Below are positions 1 to 10,927 of a stretch of DNA of 64,000 nucleotides, in pieces. The notes beneath the pieces are model-generated. The model was not told the origin of the DNA. It saw only the letters and a list, made by a program, of their open reading frames with translations, and searched no databases. Numbering within the stretch: the stretch's first letter is position 1; the number at the start of each line of letters is the position of its first letter. The translations under genes and the position numbers were made by a program. Source of the stretch: Yamagishiella unicocca (lineage: Eukaryota > Chlorophyta > Chlorophyceae > Chlamydomonadales > Volvocaceae); assembly GCA_003116995.1 (NCBI GenBank), contig BDSL01000047.1:1-64000 (forward strand). The letters are read 5' to 3'.

Positions 1-673
1 CCCCGGACAACACCGCGGTAATGTACTCCCGTACAGGCTCTCCGGGGCTATCGGTATGATGCATATGCTCAGATGCAGTACGCGTTCCGGCTGCAGCGCC
101 CTCCGCGTCCCTTGTCGCCGCTGACGTCCATGCTGCCGGCCACAACTCCTCTGATGCGACGGCGGTGATGGCCGCAAGCTGCCGGCTGAAGCAGTGGAAG
201 GTGTGCATGCGCATGAGCGTCAGCGCGAAGTCGGTAACAACGGCGTTGCCCGTGAAGTCGACTGACGTACTCGACTCCCCGGCCATCGGCAAAGAGCTTA
301 GCTCCAAAGCAAGCTCCAAAGCATGGCGTGTGACCACGCTATACGTAAGGTCTTCTTGGCTGATGAAGCCACTGGCTGAGAGTTTTGCCGGCTTCCGCAC
401 TGAGACAGCCAAGACGCGCTGCAGGGCTCGGCAGATGCTTCTGACGAACTGCGGCGCCAGACTGACATCGTTGCCGCCTTTTACATCGCGCGATACCATG
501 ATTCGACAAATGTATTCGACGTCGTCAGCCACTTGGATAGCGGTCGGCGGAGGATCGGGTTGGCCTGACACGTCGGGCAAGCCGGTCCCCGATACTGATA
601 CATAACGAAGCCGTGCAGCTGCATTGTACAACTGTTGAACGATCCTTAGCTGGTTTTCCGTAAGGTTCACCAT
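1..673 (-). CDS. MYND-family paralogue, N-terminal part, runs off left edge
   Basis: The minus strand is open from an ATG at 671-673 (MVNLTENQLRIVQQ...) to the window edge. The translation matches the N-terminal part of the neighbouring gene at 1659-5738 along its length. Shared blocks include VSVRKPAKLSASGFISQEDL, SVVTRHALEL and FALTLMRMHTFHCFSRQLAA. The copy is diverged but keeps its frame, so it is probably a tandem paralogue rather than a recent duplicate. The rest, including any C-terminal MYND finger, lies outside the window. Function is unknown; the conserved helical N-terminal region resembles large green-algal MYND proteins. A 5' fragment of a pseudogene cannot be excluded. Confidence 0.6.
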   Translation of the reverse strand, partial: MVNLTENQLRIVQQLYNAAARLRYVSVSGTGLPDVSGQPDPPPTAIQVADDVEYICRIMVSRDVKGGNDVSLAPQFVRSICRALQRVLAVSVRKPAKLSASGFISQEDLTYSVVTRHALELALELSSLPMAGESSTSVDFTGNAVVTDFALTLMRMHTFHCFSRQLAAITAVASEELWPAAWTSAATRDAEGAAAGTRTASEHMHHTDSPGEPVREYITAVLSG

Positions 674-1658
674 GCTTGACCAGCCCGCTGCCGACAGAGG
701 TTCCGAACGCAATTTCGCAGTTACTAGGACGCCATGAACTATAAAAGGAGTGACCGGACACGCTTGAACGTTAAGAGCCTCCACAACTTATGTCCAACCG
801 GGCGATATGCCAACTAATAATGACAGGAACACAGGAGCATGGCCTGAATATGCGTGCCACTACAATGGGAAGGTCACTCTCTATACCAGCGTGGATGTTA
901 ATTTGCCTCGAGCATGACTGAGCTGCGCACTTTGCCGCGGGAATGCTGTACGACAAACAACGAACCAACTGTAAGAACGAACAGGAACGACCTAATGCTT
1001 GTGCACTTGCAGTTCTAATGGCAGCGCTGCGGGACAAACACGATGGCCATGTGCTTGAGGTGGCAGCGCCGAGTAGTCCGCGGCATGTGGGTCGCGGTGA
1101 ACTTTGGATGCGTTACGGTAGGTCGCCTAGAGGCTGTGTGTTGGGCAACGTGTCGGGCGTTATTGTCGGAACGTAGCTCACAAGTAAATCCTAGGAAGCC
1201 ACGCCAGCGTGCCCCTGGCAATAGCCTGGGCCTTACGTGCCCCTGGCGATACAGCACACTGTCAGCACAAGATGCCAGTCGCCTTGCGTTGCACTCCCCA
1301 GTGAAGTCAACATTAGGTGGGAACGTATCCCAGACATTCGAGATGCCACGACGGAGTAATGTACACATTGCAACCACGCAATCAACCCCGTTCTAGCCTA
1401 GCAGCCCTTGCAGCACTACCTGGTCGCCGTCACGTCCCTGCAACATCGCCTCCCGCACCCGCCACCACATCAGCTACCAGGCGGAAGGCGCCCACCACGT
1501 CTTAGCATCATGCTAGTGCATCTAAGTGTCCAGCAAGCCGGCCGCTGTAGGGGCTGCAGCATCGCTGCCAGCCCGCAGACCCACATCGGTTGCACGGACG
1601 ACACGCACATGCACATGCACGCCCCTGGGGAACATGACCCCCACTGGCTCCTCAGCGG
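674..1658. other. Intergenic stretch, mostly an old dispersed repeat
   Basis: No coding exon is supported here. From about 940 to 1625 the sequence is a diverged copy of 12483-13108 (separate repeat entries). The open frames in it are short and not conserved between the two copies. Confidence 0.5.
940..1625 (+). repeat. Dispersed repeat, copy 1 of about 650 bp
   Basis: Aligns by eye with 12483-13108 in the same orientation. The right half (from about 1395) is nearly identical, including the block ending in GCACATGCACATGCACGCCCC. The left half is clearly diverged, with small indels such as an extra 'cgtgcccctggc' near 1240. Neither copy keeps a shared long reading frame, so this is non-coding repeat DNA, possibly a degraded mobile element. 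Confidence 0.75.
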
Positions 1659-4600
1659 TCATCCTCCCCGCCTCTGACGCCCGCCGCACTGCTCCCTGTG
1701 CCCCGCCCGCCAGTGCGCCAGCTGGCACTCCCGGCAGCAGTACCACGCCGCGCCGCAGCCGTCACACGCCCGCAGCCGCAGCTCCGCCTCGCTGTCTCCG
1801 GCCAGGTTGGTGCAGCCGCGGTGGGTGCAGGTGCGCAGCAGGCCGCGAGCCGACACCAGCAACGACACGTCAAAGAAGAAGCCATCTCGATTGCAATTAC
1901 GCGCAGCCAAGTGAGTCACGCCTGCGGCCCACTGCTCCAGCAGCTCTGCCATTTCACCCGCGCACGAAGCCGCCGCCGTGCAGTCCTCCTCACGCTGCAG
2001 CACCTCCTGCAAGTAACGGAAGTTATGAGGCTGCCAGCCGAACACGTTGGCCTCGCCGCGCCCGCAGCGCCAGCACCGGCCGCGCTGCTGCCTGCTGCGG
2101 CCGGCGCTCCTGAACCGTCATCAGCGACAGGACCACTGCCAGCAGCGGCAGTGCTACTGCCACCACGGCCGCGGCCGTCACGGCGTGGTTGCGACCCGCG
2201 CCCGCCACCAGCAGGCCGGCCGCTGCCGCTGACGTTGCCACCGGCGCCGCTGCCAGCTGCGCCACTGCCGCCCTCAGCGCCTGCCGCTTCTCTGGCGATG
2301 GCGGATTGCACGACTGTTATCTGGAATGCCAGCTGAACATCTGGGAAGTATTCGGCAACAGAACTGGAGCACTCGACGATCCTTGCTAGGTGCCTGGCGT
2401 CCCAGCAGCCGCTGCCATGCAGCTCCTCGCGGCGCCCAGGGCATCTTCCAGTTGCGCCATCATGCGCACTTCCAGTAGCAGCATCCGTGTCAAATCGCTC
2501 ACGGCCGCCGCCACGTCGGCGGGCGTGCCGCTGACCACCGCCGCCGCGACGGGTTCTTTGCAAAGCGAGAACGTCAAACACGCTAGCCAGGTGAGGACCG
2601 CAATGTCGACTCCGTCTGCAGGCCAACGGTGGTGCTGCTCAAGATTCCTCAACCGCACGTTCAGCACCTTTGACAGTGTCGGCAGCCAATTGTAAGCGGC
2701 GTGCATCAAGACCGAGCCGAGTTGCTGAGCGGCTGCTGCTGCCGGCGAGTCGCGACTGTCGCCCTCGTGCGATTGCCCGGCTGAGGATGTATTCGACATC
2801 CAAAGAATACCGTGGCCCAGCGCATCAGACAAGGTACATGAAAGCGACACTGCCAGGTCGTTGATGCCTAGCGCCTCTGCATCAGCTGCCGGGCTGTGAC
2901 TGCCGGCTGAACACCCGACGAGCAGCTGCGGCGTCAGGCGCCGCAGGACTTTGCCGAGGGTGGACATCAGCGCCGCCGCCTGGCGTGGCTCGCCATAGGC
3001 GAGCAGGGACCACAGATAGGACCATGAATGGTGCCGCGTACCTTTGAACAGGGCACTCACGACAGCTGCTTCTGGGCCGCGAGGTGCCTCACCCGCCCGC
3101 CGCAGCAGGCGCTCCAGGCAGGGCAGCAGGCCCCCGCAGAGCGCCATCGCCGTCCAGGGCGGAGGTGATGGCGGCAAGGGGCCTGTGGGAGCGGGAGGTA
3201 TGTGCAAACGATGAAACGAATCAGGATCACAAGTGAACACCGAGATTGTGATTACCGTACCTACGGCTGATCGTCGCGCACCCCTAAATTTTGTAATTAT
3301 CTTTCGGGGTCGCGCAGCCCTGGAAGGAATTATTTATTTTTTGGAATCGCGCACCCCTGACAGGAATTTATTCCAACGTCGCGCAGCTATACCCTAAACC
3401 CACTACCGGTATCTGCGTGTAAGCTCTTACGTCAACCCACTTCCTTCGACAATATTGGTTAGTATGATGCCAATGCCGAAGGTCTTTCGGTGTCTCTAGG
3501 TGGAAGTGTGTTCGGGTAGGCCGCTGGGTATGGGTACGTACGGTACGGGCACAGTAGGGGGGCGTCTCACAGTTTTCACAAAGTCGCGCAGGCTGCCTGG
3601 CAATTAATTTCCTAAGTCGCGCACCCCCTGAAGGAATTATTTGTTTTTGCGCTACTTTGCACTTTTTTTCAAATTAATTATTTATATATGCCCGACGATA
3701 TCCTCAGGGTACGGTACAGTGCCCGCATGCGTGGTAGTGGATAATAGGACGAGCTGGATATGCAACGAGCCAACATTGCGGACACGTAACCCCTCGTCCC
3801 TCAGCGAACGCAGAGCGAGCACCGAACGGCTATCCACGACGACGTGCGTGGCAGGGTTCCCTCCCCAAGCACCCTGGCCCTGCTCAACCCTGCACCCACC
3901 CATCCGCCATGCCACCAGTGTACCCCAATGCTGCTCCTTCCCCAAATGGGTCAACAGCCAGCATGCGGACACTTGAACCGCATGCACTAACTACGCCCAC
4001 ACGTGCTCGAAGCCACACGCAAGTGTATACCTGTCTTAATCCTTCACTTACCGCATCGTTGCAAACCGGGATCGAACCCGGGTGGCGGCTGCAGCAGTTG
4101 GGCGAACATGTGCAGGTGCTCGCGTGTCAAGCCCGCTACCTGCAGCTCCCGGGCAGTGCCAGCCACCAGCCTCCAATACTCCTCCTCCGCTAGGACCGTC
4201 CTAGCTGCCCCAGGCCACTTCACCGCCAGGTTTAGGGCTTCCACGCAGGCAACGGTGGCCACGTACGGCGACGCGGCCAGCTTGCAGCCAGGCGGGCCAG
4301 GTGGCGGCTGGACGGCGCCGTCGCCGCTACCCCCGCCGGCACTTGCGGTGGGTGGTGGAGAGGGCGACACCTGATGCACCTCTGCGTCCCGGAGCCGTGT
4401 CCACGTCAGCATCGATGCCATGGCGCAGCGGCCTATCCGCAGCAGCAGCGCAATCGCAGAGCGGCGCCCCAGCGGTAATGAACGCGCCCCAGCGGTGGTG
4501 CTGTTTAATGCTACAATCAGCATTTGGATAACGCCGTTGAAGACATTGTCAAAGATGTAGCACCTGTCAGCTTCTTTGTACCATACGTGCGCGTGGTCTG

Positions 4601-5738
4601 GTACCGGCAGGCAGCGCAGCAGCTCCTGAGGCATGCCGTACACGGGGCCGCCATCAGCGGAGTGCAACGTCGCCACCCCCATCGCCAGCACCAGGCACTG
4701 CACGCAGCTGCCGGAGATCGCGCCTTGCAGGGCAGCGGCTTCTGCCTCCATGCCCTCCTCTCTGCAGCGAAAGCTGATCTGTTGCAAATTGCTGAGGCCA
4801 AGCAGGAGGTTCGACACCCAAGTCGCATCCAACTGTTGCGGCAAGGCTCGCAACTCCGAGGGCTTGCACTGCATCGTCAGCCAAGCCTTCGCCAAGTGCT
4901 CCACAAAGCAGCTGTCGCGTAGCGCCGCCGCCAGCTCGTACACCATAGCACGCCGCCTGGGCATGTCCATCTGCTCTGTCCCCGTCGCGGTTTCCCCGCC
5001 AACAGCACCGAGCGGAGGGCGATAGCCGTCGGACACATAGCGACCGATTCCTGAAAGCACACGCAGCAGGTGAAGGCCCCCGAACAAGAAGGTGATGACG
5101 TGCTCCCGTACAGGCTCGCCGAGGCCCGCGGTGCGTTGCGCGTGCTCGGGGTCAACACCCGTTCCCGCTGCAACACCCTCCCCATGGCTTGGCGCCGATG
5201 ACGTCCATGCTGCAGGCCATACCTCCTCTGACGCGATGGCGGTGATGGCCGCGAGCTGCCGGCTGTAGCAGTGGAAGGTGTGCATGCGCATGAGCGTCAG
5301 CGCGAAGTTGATACCAGCGAGGCTGCGCGTATCGTTGGCACAGGAATTCCAGTCGTGAGTGAGGGATATTAGCGCGCAGCTAAGCTCCACAGCATGGCGG
5401 GTGATCACGCTGTACGCAAGGTCTTCTTCACTGATAAAGCCGTCGGCTGAGATTGTCGCCGGCCTCCGCACCGAGACAGCCAATAAGCGCTGCAGCGCCT
5501 GGAGGATGCTGGTGTCTGTGACATCGGGATCGTTCCCGATGCCACCGTGCCTGACTTGAGTAACAAGCAGGCCAATGATTTGAGACCGAAGGTGTTCGAC
5601 GGCGTTGAAAGCTTGCGCAGCGGCCAGCGGAGGGTCGGTTTGGCCCGACAGGCCGGCTAACCCCACCTCGCGAAGCCGTGCAGCTGCCTTAGACAACCGT
5701 TCATTAGCGCACCAAAGCAGTTGGGTAAATGGTTCCAT
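1659..5738 (-). CDS. MYND-type zinc-finger protein (probably frameshifted)
   Basis: Exon 1 is 4052-5738, starting at the ATG for MEPFTQLLWCANERL; an upstream GTG also opens the frame but is not needed. It ends at donor GTAAGT (phase 1), which joins in frame to an exon from 3182 down to about 2400 behind a CCCACAG acceptor. The last exon (about 2006 to 1659) carries a complete MYND finger at 1686-1829: CTHRGC, CDGC, YCC, C, H..H, C, followed by a short basic tail and TGA. MYND fingers bind proline-rich partners; the long helical N-terminal part is typical of a large green-algal family and its role is unknown. Near 2430 the conserved protein changes frame without a visible intron, from ...MMAQLEDALGAAR to EELHGSGCWDARHLARIVEC. 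This is either a frameshift mutation or a sequencing error. The part from 2010 to 2390 is low-complexity and its exon structure is unresolved. Confidence 0.65.
3183..4051 (-). other. Intron of the MYND gene with degenerate repeats
   Basis: AT-richer than the flanking exons. It contains several degenerate copies of a 'TCGCGCACCCCTGAAGGAATTATT' -like word (near 3277, 3306, 3345 and 3585-3650), suggesting a decayed tandem or mobile sequence. It is bounded by GTAAGT (minus strand, 4046-4051) and CCCACAG (3183-3189). Confidence 0.6.
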
Positions 5739-6860
5739 GGCGGGCCAGCTGGCTGTCCAAGCCGGCTGCCCAGCGGGCTGCCGATGGAGATCCCCGCGCG
5801 TTGCAAATCCGTAGGACCCCACAAACTTTTACACGAGCGAACGTACGCGCCAAAGAGTCTTTAACTTTAGCATTGTAGTAGCCTCCACTATGTATGCCTA
5901 ACCGAGCGCTATGTCAGACTCTGACAAGACCATAGGCTGAAGATGCATGCCTTGGTACGTGACCGTCGATCGGTCTATCTCTAGACCATCCACGCCAGCG
6001 CCAAGACCCTCAAGTATCTGCACATATCGGGTGCCGGCGGACCGGGCGCCGTACGCGCTCGTCCAGCCGGCCGACCCAGGGCGGACGCTCCGGCGGACGC
6101 GCCCTGTTTCGACCTGGCAACTCGCAGCTTCGGGCCGGCTCGCGCGGCATTCCGGCAGGGAACCTTCCTACGGAACTTTTTCGGGTCGCTCGAGCGTCGC
6201 AGGAGCTGTGGCGACGCGCTTTGTGGAGCGATGCACGTCCCATGGAGGCCAGCAAAGCCAGCAAAGCACTTTGGGCGGGCCAGGAGGCGCGCGGACGGCC
6301 ACTCTGCCACTCCTGTATGGCAATGCACTCGCCATTCCTCGCGAAAGTAAAAGCCGCGGGAAAGTAACGCTACACGAGCGTCCGTACAGGGCTTCTTTGC
6401 CAAGTCCAATCAGTATAATACGTAAAGGGGTGAGACCCCTTCAGAGTCCGATGTGTTGCGGTCTGCGGTCAACATGCACAAGAGGAACGACTGTCGCTAT
6501 CTCGGTGGCGTTGACGACCGCGGTTCTTGTAACGTAGGCTGTCCATTGCTGTTCATTGCATAGCGTTACACCTCTTCAGAAGGTGTGAGCTTGCAGCTTA
6601 CTTGAGCTAGATGATCGTCGTCGATCCTAAGCGCGCGCGCGCGAGACCACCCTAAGCGCCAGGAAGGGCTCGGACTACACTCAGTTACACTCAGTGAATG
6701 CTGCAGCTCGGGCGTGCACCATGTTCTCGTGCAAGGCGCCGGTGCTCGCGCTTTCATTGGGGGTTTTGCCCGCCCCCACAATCACAGCCCTTGCCGGCAG
6801 TCGCCCCCTGCGCCCCAGAGAGAACTCCTGCGCCCCATACAGCGGGGGGGCCGGCTTAGT
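5739..6860. other. Intergenic region upstream of the MYND gene
   Basis: No supported exon. It holds the presumed promoter of the minus-strand MYND gene, a (GC)n run near 6629-6641, and about 20 bp of satellite-like sequence just left of 6861. Several medium open frames overlap here on both strands without recognisable domains or splice signals. Confidence 0.4.
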
Positions 6861-9800
6861 CCCGCTTTCGGCGGTCCAGGCGCTCCCTTGCTGCTGGAGG
6901 GGCTGGGAGAGGGAAAGTGCCCGATTGTTGCGGTACGCGACCCTAGGCCACCGCCGCCGCGCCCAACTAGTACCTAGTATGATATTTGAGAGCTGGTGGG
7001 GGGCGGGGGGCTGGTCTGGCTTTAACCAGGAGAGCAAACCCGCTTTCGGCGGTCCAGGCGCTCCCTTGCTGCTGGAGGGGCTGGGAGAGGGAAAGTGCCC
7101 GATTGTTACCGTACGCGACCCTAGGCCACCGCCGCCGCTCCCAACTAGTGCCTAGTATGATATTTGAGAGCTGGTGGGGCGCGGGGGGCTGGTCTGGCTT
7201 TAACCAGGAGAGCAAACCCGCTTTCGGCGGTCCAGGCGCTCCCTTGCTGCTGGAGGGGCTGGGAGAGGGAAAGTGCCCGGAGAGGGAAAGTGCCCGATTG
7301 TTGCCGTACGCGACCCTAGGCCACCGCCGCCGCGCCCAACTAGTGCCTCGTATGATATTTGAGAGCTGGTGGGGCGCGGGGGGCTGGCCTGGCTTTAACC
7401 AGGAGAGCAAACCCGCTTTCGGCGGTCCAGGCGCTCCCTTGCTGCTGGAGGGGCTGGGAGAGGGAAAGTGCCCGATTGTTGCCGTACGCGACCCTAAGCC
7501 ACCGCCGCCGCTCCCAACTAGTGCCTCGTATGATATCTGAGAGCTGGTGGGGCGCGGGGGGCTGGCCTGGCTTTAACCAGGAGAGCAAACCCGCTTTCGG
7601 CGGTCCAGGCGCTCCCTTGCTGCTGGAGGGGCTGGGAGAGGGAAAGTGCCCGATTGTTGCCGTACGCGACCCTAGGCCACCGCCGCCGCGCCCAACTAGT
7701 GCCTAGTATGATATTTGAGAGCTGGTGGGGCGCGGGGGGCTGGTCTGGCTTTAACCAGGAGAGCAAACCCGCTTTCGGCGGTCCAGGCGCTCCCTTGCTG
7801 CTGGAGGGGCTGGGAGAGGGAAAGTGCCCGATTGTTGCCGTACGCGACCCTAAGCCACCGCCGCCGCTCCCAACTAGTGCCTCGTATGATATTTGAGAGC
7901 TGGTGGGGCGCGGGGGGCTGGCCTGGCTTTAACCAGGAGAGCAAACCCGCTTTCGGCGGTCCAGGCGCTCCCTTGCTGCTGGAGGGGCTGGGAGAGGGAA
8001 AGTGCCCGATTGTTGCCGTACGCGACCCTAGGCCACCGCCGCCGCGCCCAACTAGTGCCTAGTATGATATTTGAGTGCTGGTGGGGCGCGGGGGGCTGGC
8101 CTGGCTTTAACCAGGAGAGCAAACCCGCTTTCGGCGGTCCAGGCGCTCCCTTGCTGCTGGAGGGGCTGGGAGAGGGAAAGTGCCCGATTGTTGCCGTACG
8201 CGACCCTAAGCCACCGCCGCCGCTCCCAACTAGTGCCTCGTATGATATTTGAGAGCTGGTGGGGCGCGGGGGGCTGGCCTGGCTTTAACCAGGAGAGCAA
8301 ACCCGCTTTCGGCGGTCCAGGCGCTCCCTTGCTGCTGGAGGGGCTGGGAGAGGGAAAGTGCCCGATTGTTGCCGTACGCGACCCTAGGCCACCGCCGCCG
8401 CGCCCAACTAGTGCCTAGTATGATATTTGAGTGCTGGTGGGGCGCGGGGGGCTGGCCTGGCTTTAACCAGGAGAGCAAACCCGCTTTCGGCGGTCCAGGC
8501 GCTCCCTTGCTGCTGGAGGGGCTGGGAGAGGGAAAGTGCCCGATTGTTGCCGTACGCGACCCTAAGCCACCGCCGCCGCTCCCAACTAGTGCCTCGTATG
8601 ATATTTGAGAGCTGGTGGGGCGCGGGGGGCTGGCCTGGCTTTAACCAGGAGAGCAAACCCGCTTTCGGCGGTCCAGGCGCTCCCTTGCTGCTGGAGGGGC
8701 TGGGAGAGGGAAAGTGCCCGATTGTTGCCGTACGCGACCCTAGGCCACCGCCGCCGCGCCCAACTAGTGCCTAGTATGATATTTGAGTGCTGGTGGGGCG
8801 CGGGGGGCTGGCCTGGCTTTAACCAGGAGAGCAAACCCGCTTTCGGCGGTCCAGGCGCTCCCTTGCTGCTGGAGGGGCAGGGAGAGGGAAAGTGCCCGAT
8901 TGTTGCCGTACGCGACCCTAAGCCACCGCCGCCGCTCCCAACTAGTGCCTCGTATGATATTTGAGAGCTGGTGGGGCGCGGGGGGCTGGCCTGGCTTTAA
9001 CCAGGAGAGCAAACCCGCTTTCGGCGGTCCAGGCGCTCCCTTGCTGCTGGAGGGGCTGGGAGAGGGAAAGTGCCCGATTGTTGCCGTACGCGACCCTAGG
9101 CCACCGCCGCCGCGCCCAACTAGTGCCTCGTATGATATTTGAGAGCTGGTGGGGCGCGGGGGGCTGGCCTGGCTTTAACCAGGAGAGCAAACCCGCTTTC
9201 GGCGGTCCAGGCGCTCCCTTGCTGCTGGAGGGGCTGGGAGAGGGAAAGTGCCCGATTGTTGCCGTACGCGACCCTAGGCCACCGCCGCCGCGCCCAACTA
9301 GTGCCTAGTATGATATTTGAGAGCTGGTGGGGCGCGGGGGGCTGGCCTGGCTTTAACCAGGAGAGCAAACCCGCTTTCGGCGGTCCAGGCGCTCCCTTGC
9401 TGCTGGAGGGGCTGGGAGAGGGAAAGTGCCCGATTGTTGCCGTACGCGACCCTAGGCCACCGCCGCCGCGCCCAACTAGTGCCTAGTATGATATTTGAGA
9501 GCTGGTGGGGCGCGGGGGGCTGGCCTGGCTTTAACCAGGAGAGCAAACCCGCTTTCGGCGGTCCAGGCGCTCCCTTGCTGCTGGAGGGGCTGGGAGAGGG
9601 AAAGTGCCCGATTGTTGCCGTACGCGACCCTAGGCCACCGCCGCCGCGCCCAACTAGTGCCTAGTATGATATTTGAGAGCTGGTGGGGCGCGGGGGGCTG
9701 GCCTGGCTTTAACCAGGAGAGCAAACCCGCTTTCGGCGGTCCAGGCGCTCCCTTGCTGCTGGAGGGGCTGGGAGAGGGAAAGTGCCCGATTGTTGCCGTA

Positions 9801-10400
9801 CGCGACCCTAGGCCACCGCCGCCGCGCCCAACTAGTGCCTAGTATGATATTTGAGAGCTGGTGGGGCGCGGGGGGCTGGCCTGGCTTTAACCAGGAGAGC
9901 AAACCCGCTTTCGGCGGTCCAGGCGCTCCCTTGCTGCTGGAGGGGCTGGGAGAGGGAAAGTGCCCGATTGTTGCCGTACGCGACCCTAGGCCACCGCCGC
10001 CGCGCCCAACTAGTGCCTAGTATGATATTTGAGAGCTGGTGGGGCGCGGGGGGCTGGCCTGGCTTTAACCAGGAGAGCAAACCCGCTTTCGGCGGTCCAG
10101 GCGCTCCCTTGCTGCTGGAGGGGCTGGGAGAGGGAAAGTGCCCGATTGTTGCCGTACGCGACCCTAGGCCACCGCCGCCGCGCCCAACTAGTGCCTAGTA
10201 TGATATTTGAGAGCTGGTGGGGCGCGGGGGGCTGGCCTGGCTTTAACCAGGAGAGCAAACCCGCTTTCGGCGGTCCAGGCGCTCCCTTGCTGCTGGAGGG
10301 GCTGGGAGAGGGAAAGTGCCCGATTGTTGCCGTACGCGACCCTAGGCCACCGCCGCCGCGCCCAACTAGTGCCTAGTATGATATTTGAGAGCTGGTGGGG
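6861..10400 (+). repeat. 178-bp tandem satellite, 20 copies
   Basis: The word CCCGCTTTCGGCGGTCC starts at 6861, 7039, 7217, 7412, 7590 and then every 178 bp to 10260. All units are 178 bp except the one starting at 7217, which is 195 bp because of an internal 17-bp duplication (about 7262-7290). Two sequence variants alternate between about 7412 and 9013, giving a 356-bp higher-order unit. The last seven copies are almost identical. Long open frames on both strands (82 and 115-119 codons per unit) merely repeat with the array and are not genes. Confidence 0.97.
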
Positions 10401-10926
10401 CAGGATTTCATTCTGCGGAATCAGCCCTTCATCAGGTTACACGAAGTGCAAGTCGCGCGCCTGCCAGGGATCCACACAGCGGCCCCGGCCCTTCATTTGA
10501 TCACACGCAGCGCAAGTCGCGCGCCTTCCAGGGATTCACACAGCGGCCCCGGTCCTTCATCAGATCACACGCAGCGCAAGTCGCGCGCCTTCCAGGGATT
10601 CACACAGCGGCCCCGGCCCTTCATCTGATCACACGCAGCATAAGTTGCGCGCCTTCCAGGGATTCACACAGCGGCCCCGGTCCTTCATCAGATCACACGC
10701 AGCGCAAGTCGCGCGCCTTCCAGGGATTCACACAGCGGCCCCGGCCCTTCATCTGATCACACGCAGCGCAAGTCGCGCGCCTTCCAGGGATTCACACAGC
10801 GGCCCCGGCCCTTCATCTGATCACACGCAGCGCAAGTCGCGCGCCTTCCAGGGATTCACACAGCGGCCCCGGCCCTTCATCTGATCACACGCAGCATAAG
10901 TTGCGCGCCTTCCAGGGATTCACACA
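10401..10926 (+). repeat. 64-bp tandem repeat, 8 copies, in the HMG-gene 3'UTR
   Basis: The word CCTTCCAGGGATTCACAC recurs every 64 bp (TT at 10526, 10590, 10654, 10718, 10782, 10846, 10910), with a diverged first copy at about 10462. Variants alternate between CGCAAGTCGCGCG and CATAAGTTGCGCG. The array starts where the 178-bp satellite stops and ends two bases before the stop codon of the HMG-box gene. Confidence 0.95.
10437..10441 (-). terminator. Candidate TGTAA polyadenylation signal (HMG-box gene)
   Basis: TGTAA on the minus strand, 487 nt past the HMG-gene stop. It exists only in the diverged outermost 64-bp repeat copy; the other copies read TGATCAC at this place. TGTAA is the usual volvocine polyadenylation signal. 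Confidence 0.4.
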
Positions 10927-10927
10927 A

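Noticed and set aside
5947..6537. 196-codon plus-strand frame
   Set aside because: No recognisable domain, no repeat of the frame elsewhere and no splice support; composition is that of GC-rich non-coding DNA.
6861..10400. About 35 open frames of 82-119 codons in the satellite, both strands
   Set aside because: They repeat every 178 bp with the DNA unit, overlap on opposite strands and have no domains; they are by-products of the repeat.
10401..10926. CRISPR-like array of 64-bp spacing
   Set aside because: The whole 64-bp unit is conserved, so there are no unique spacers.
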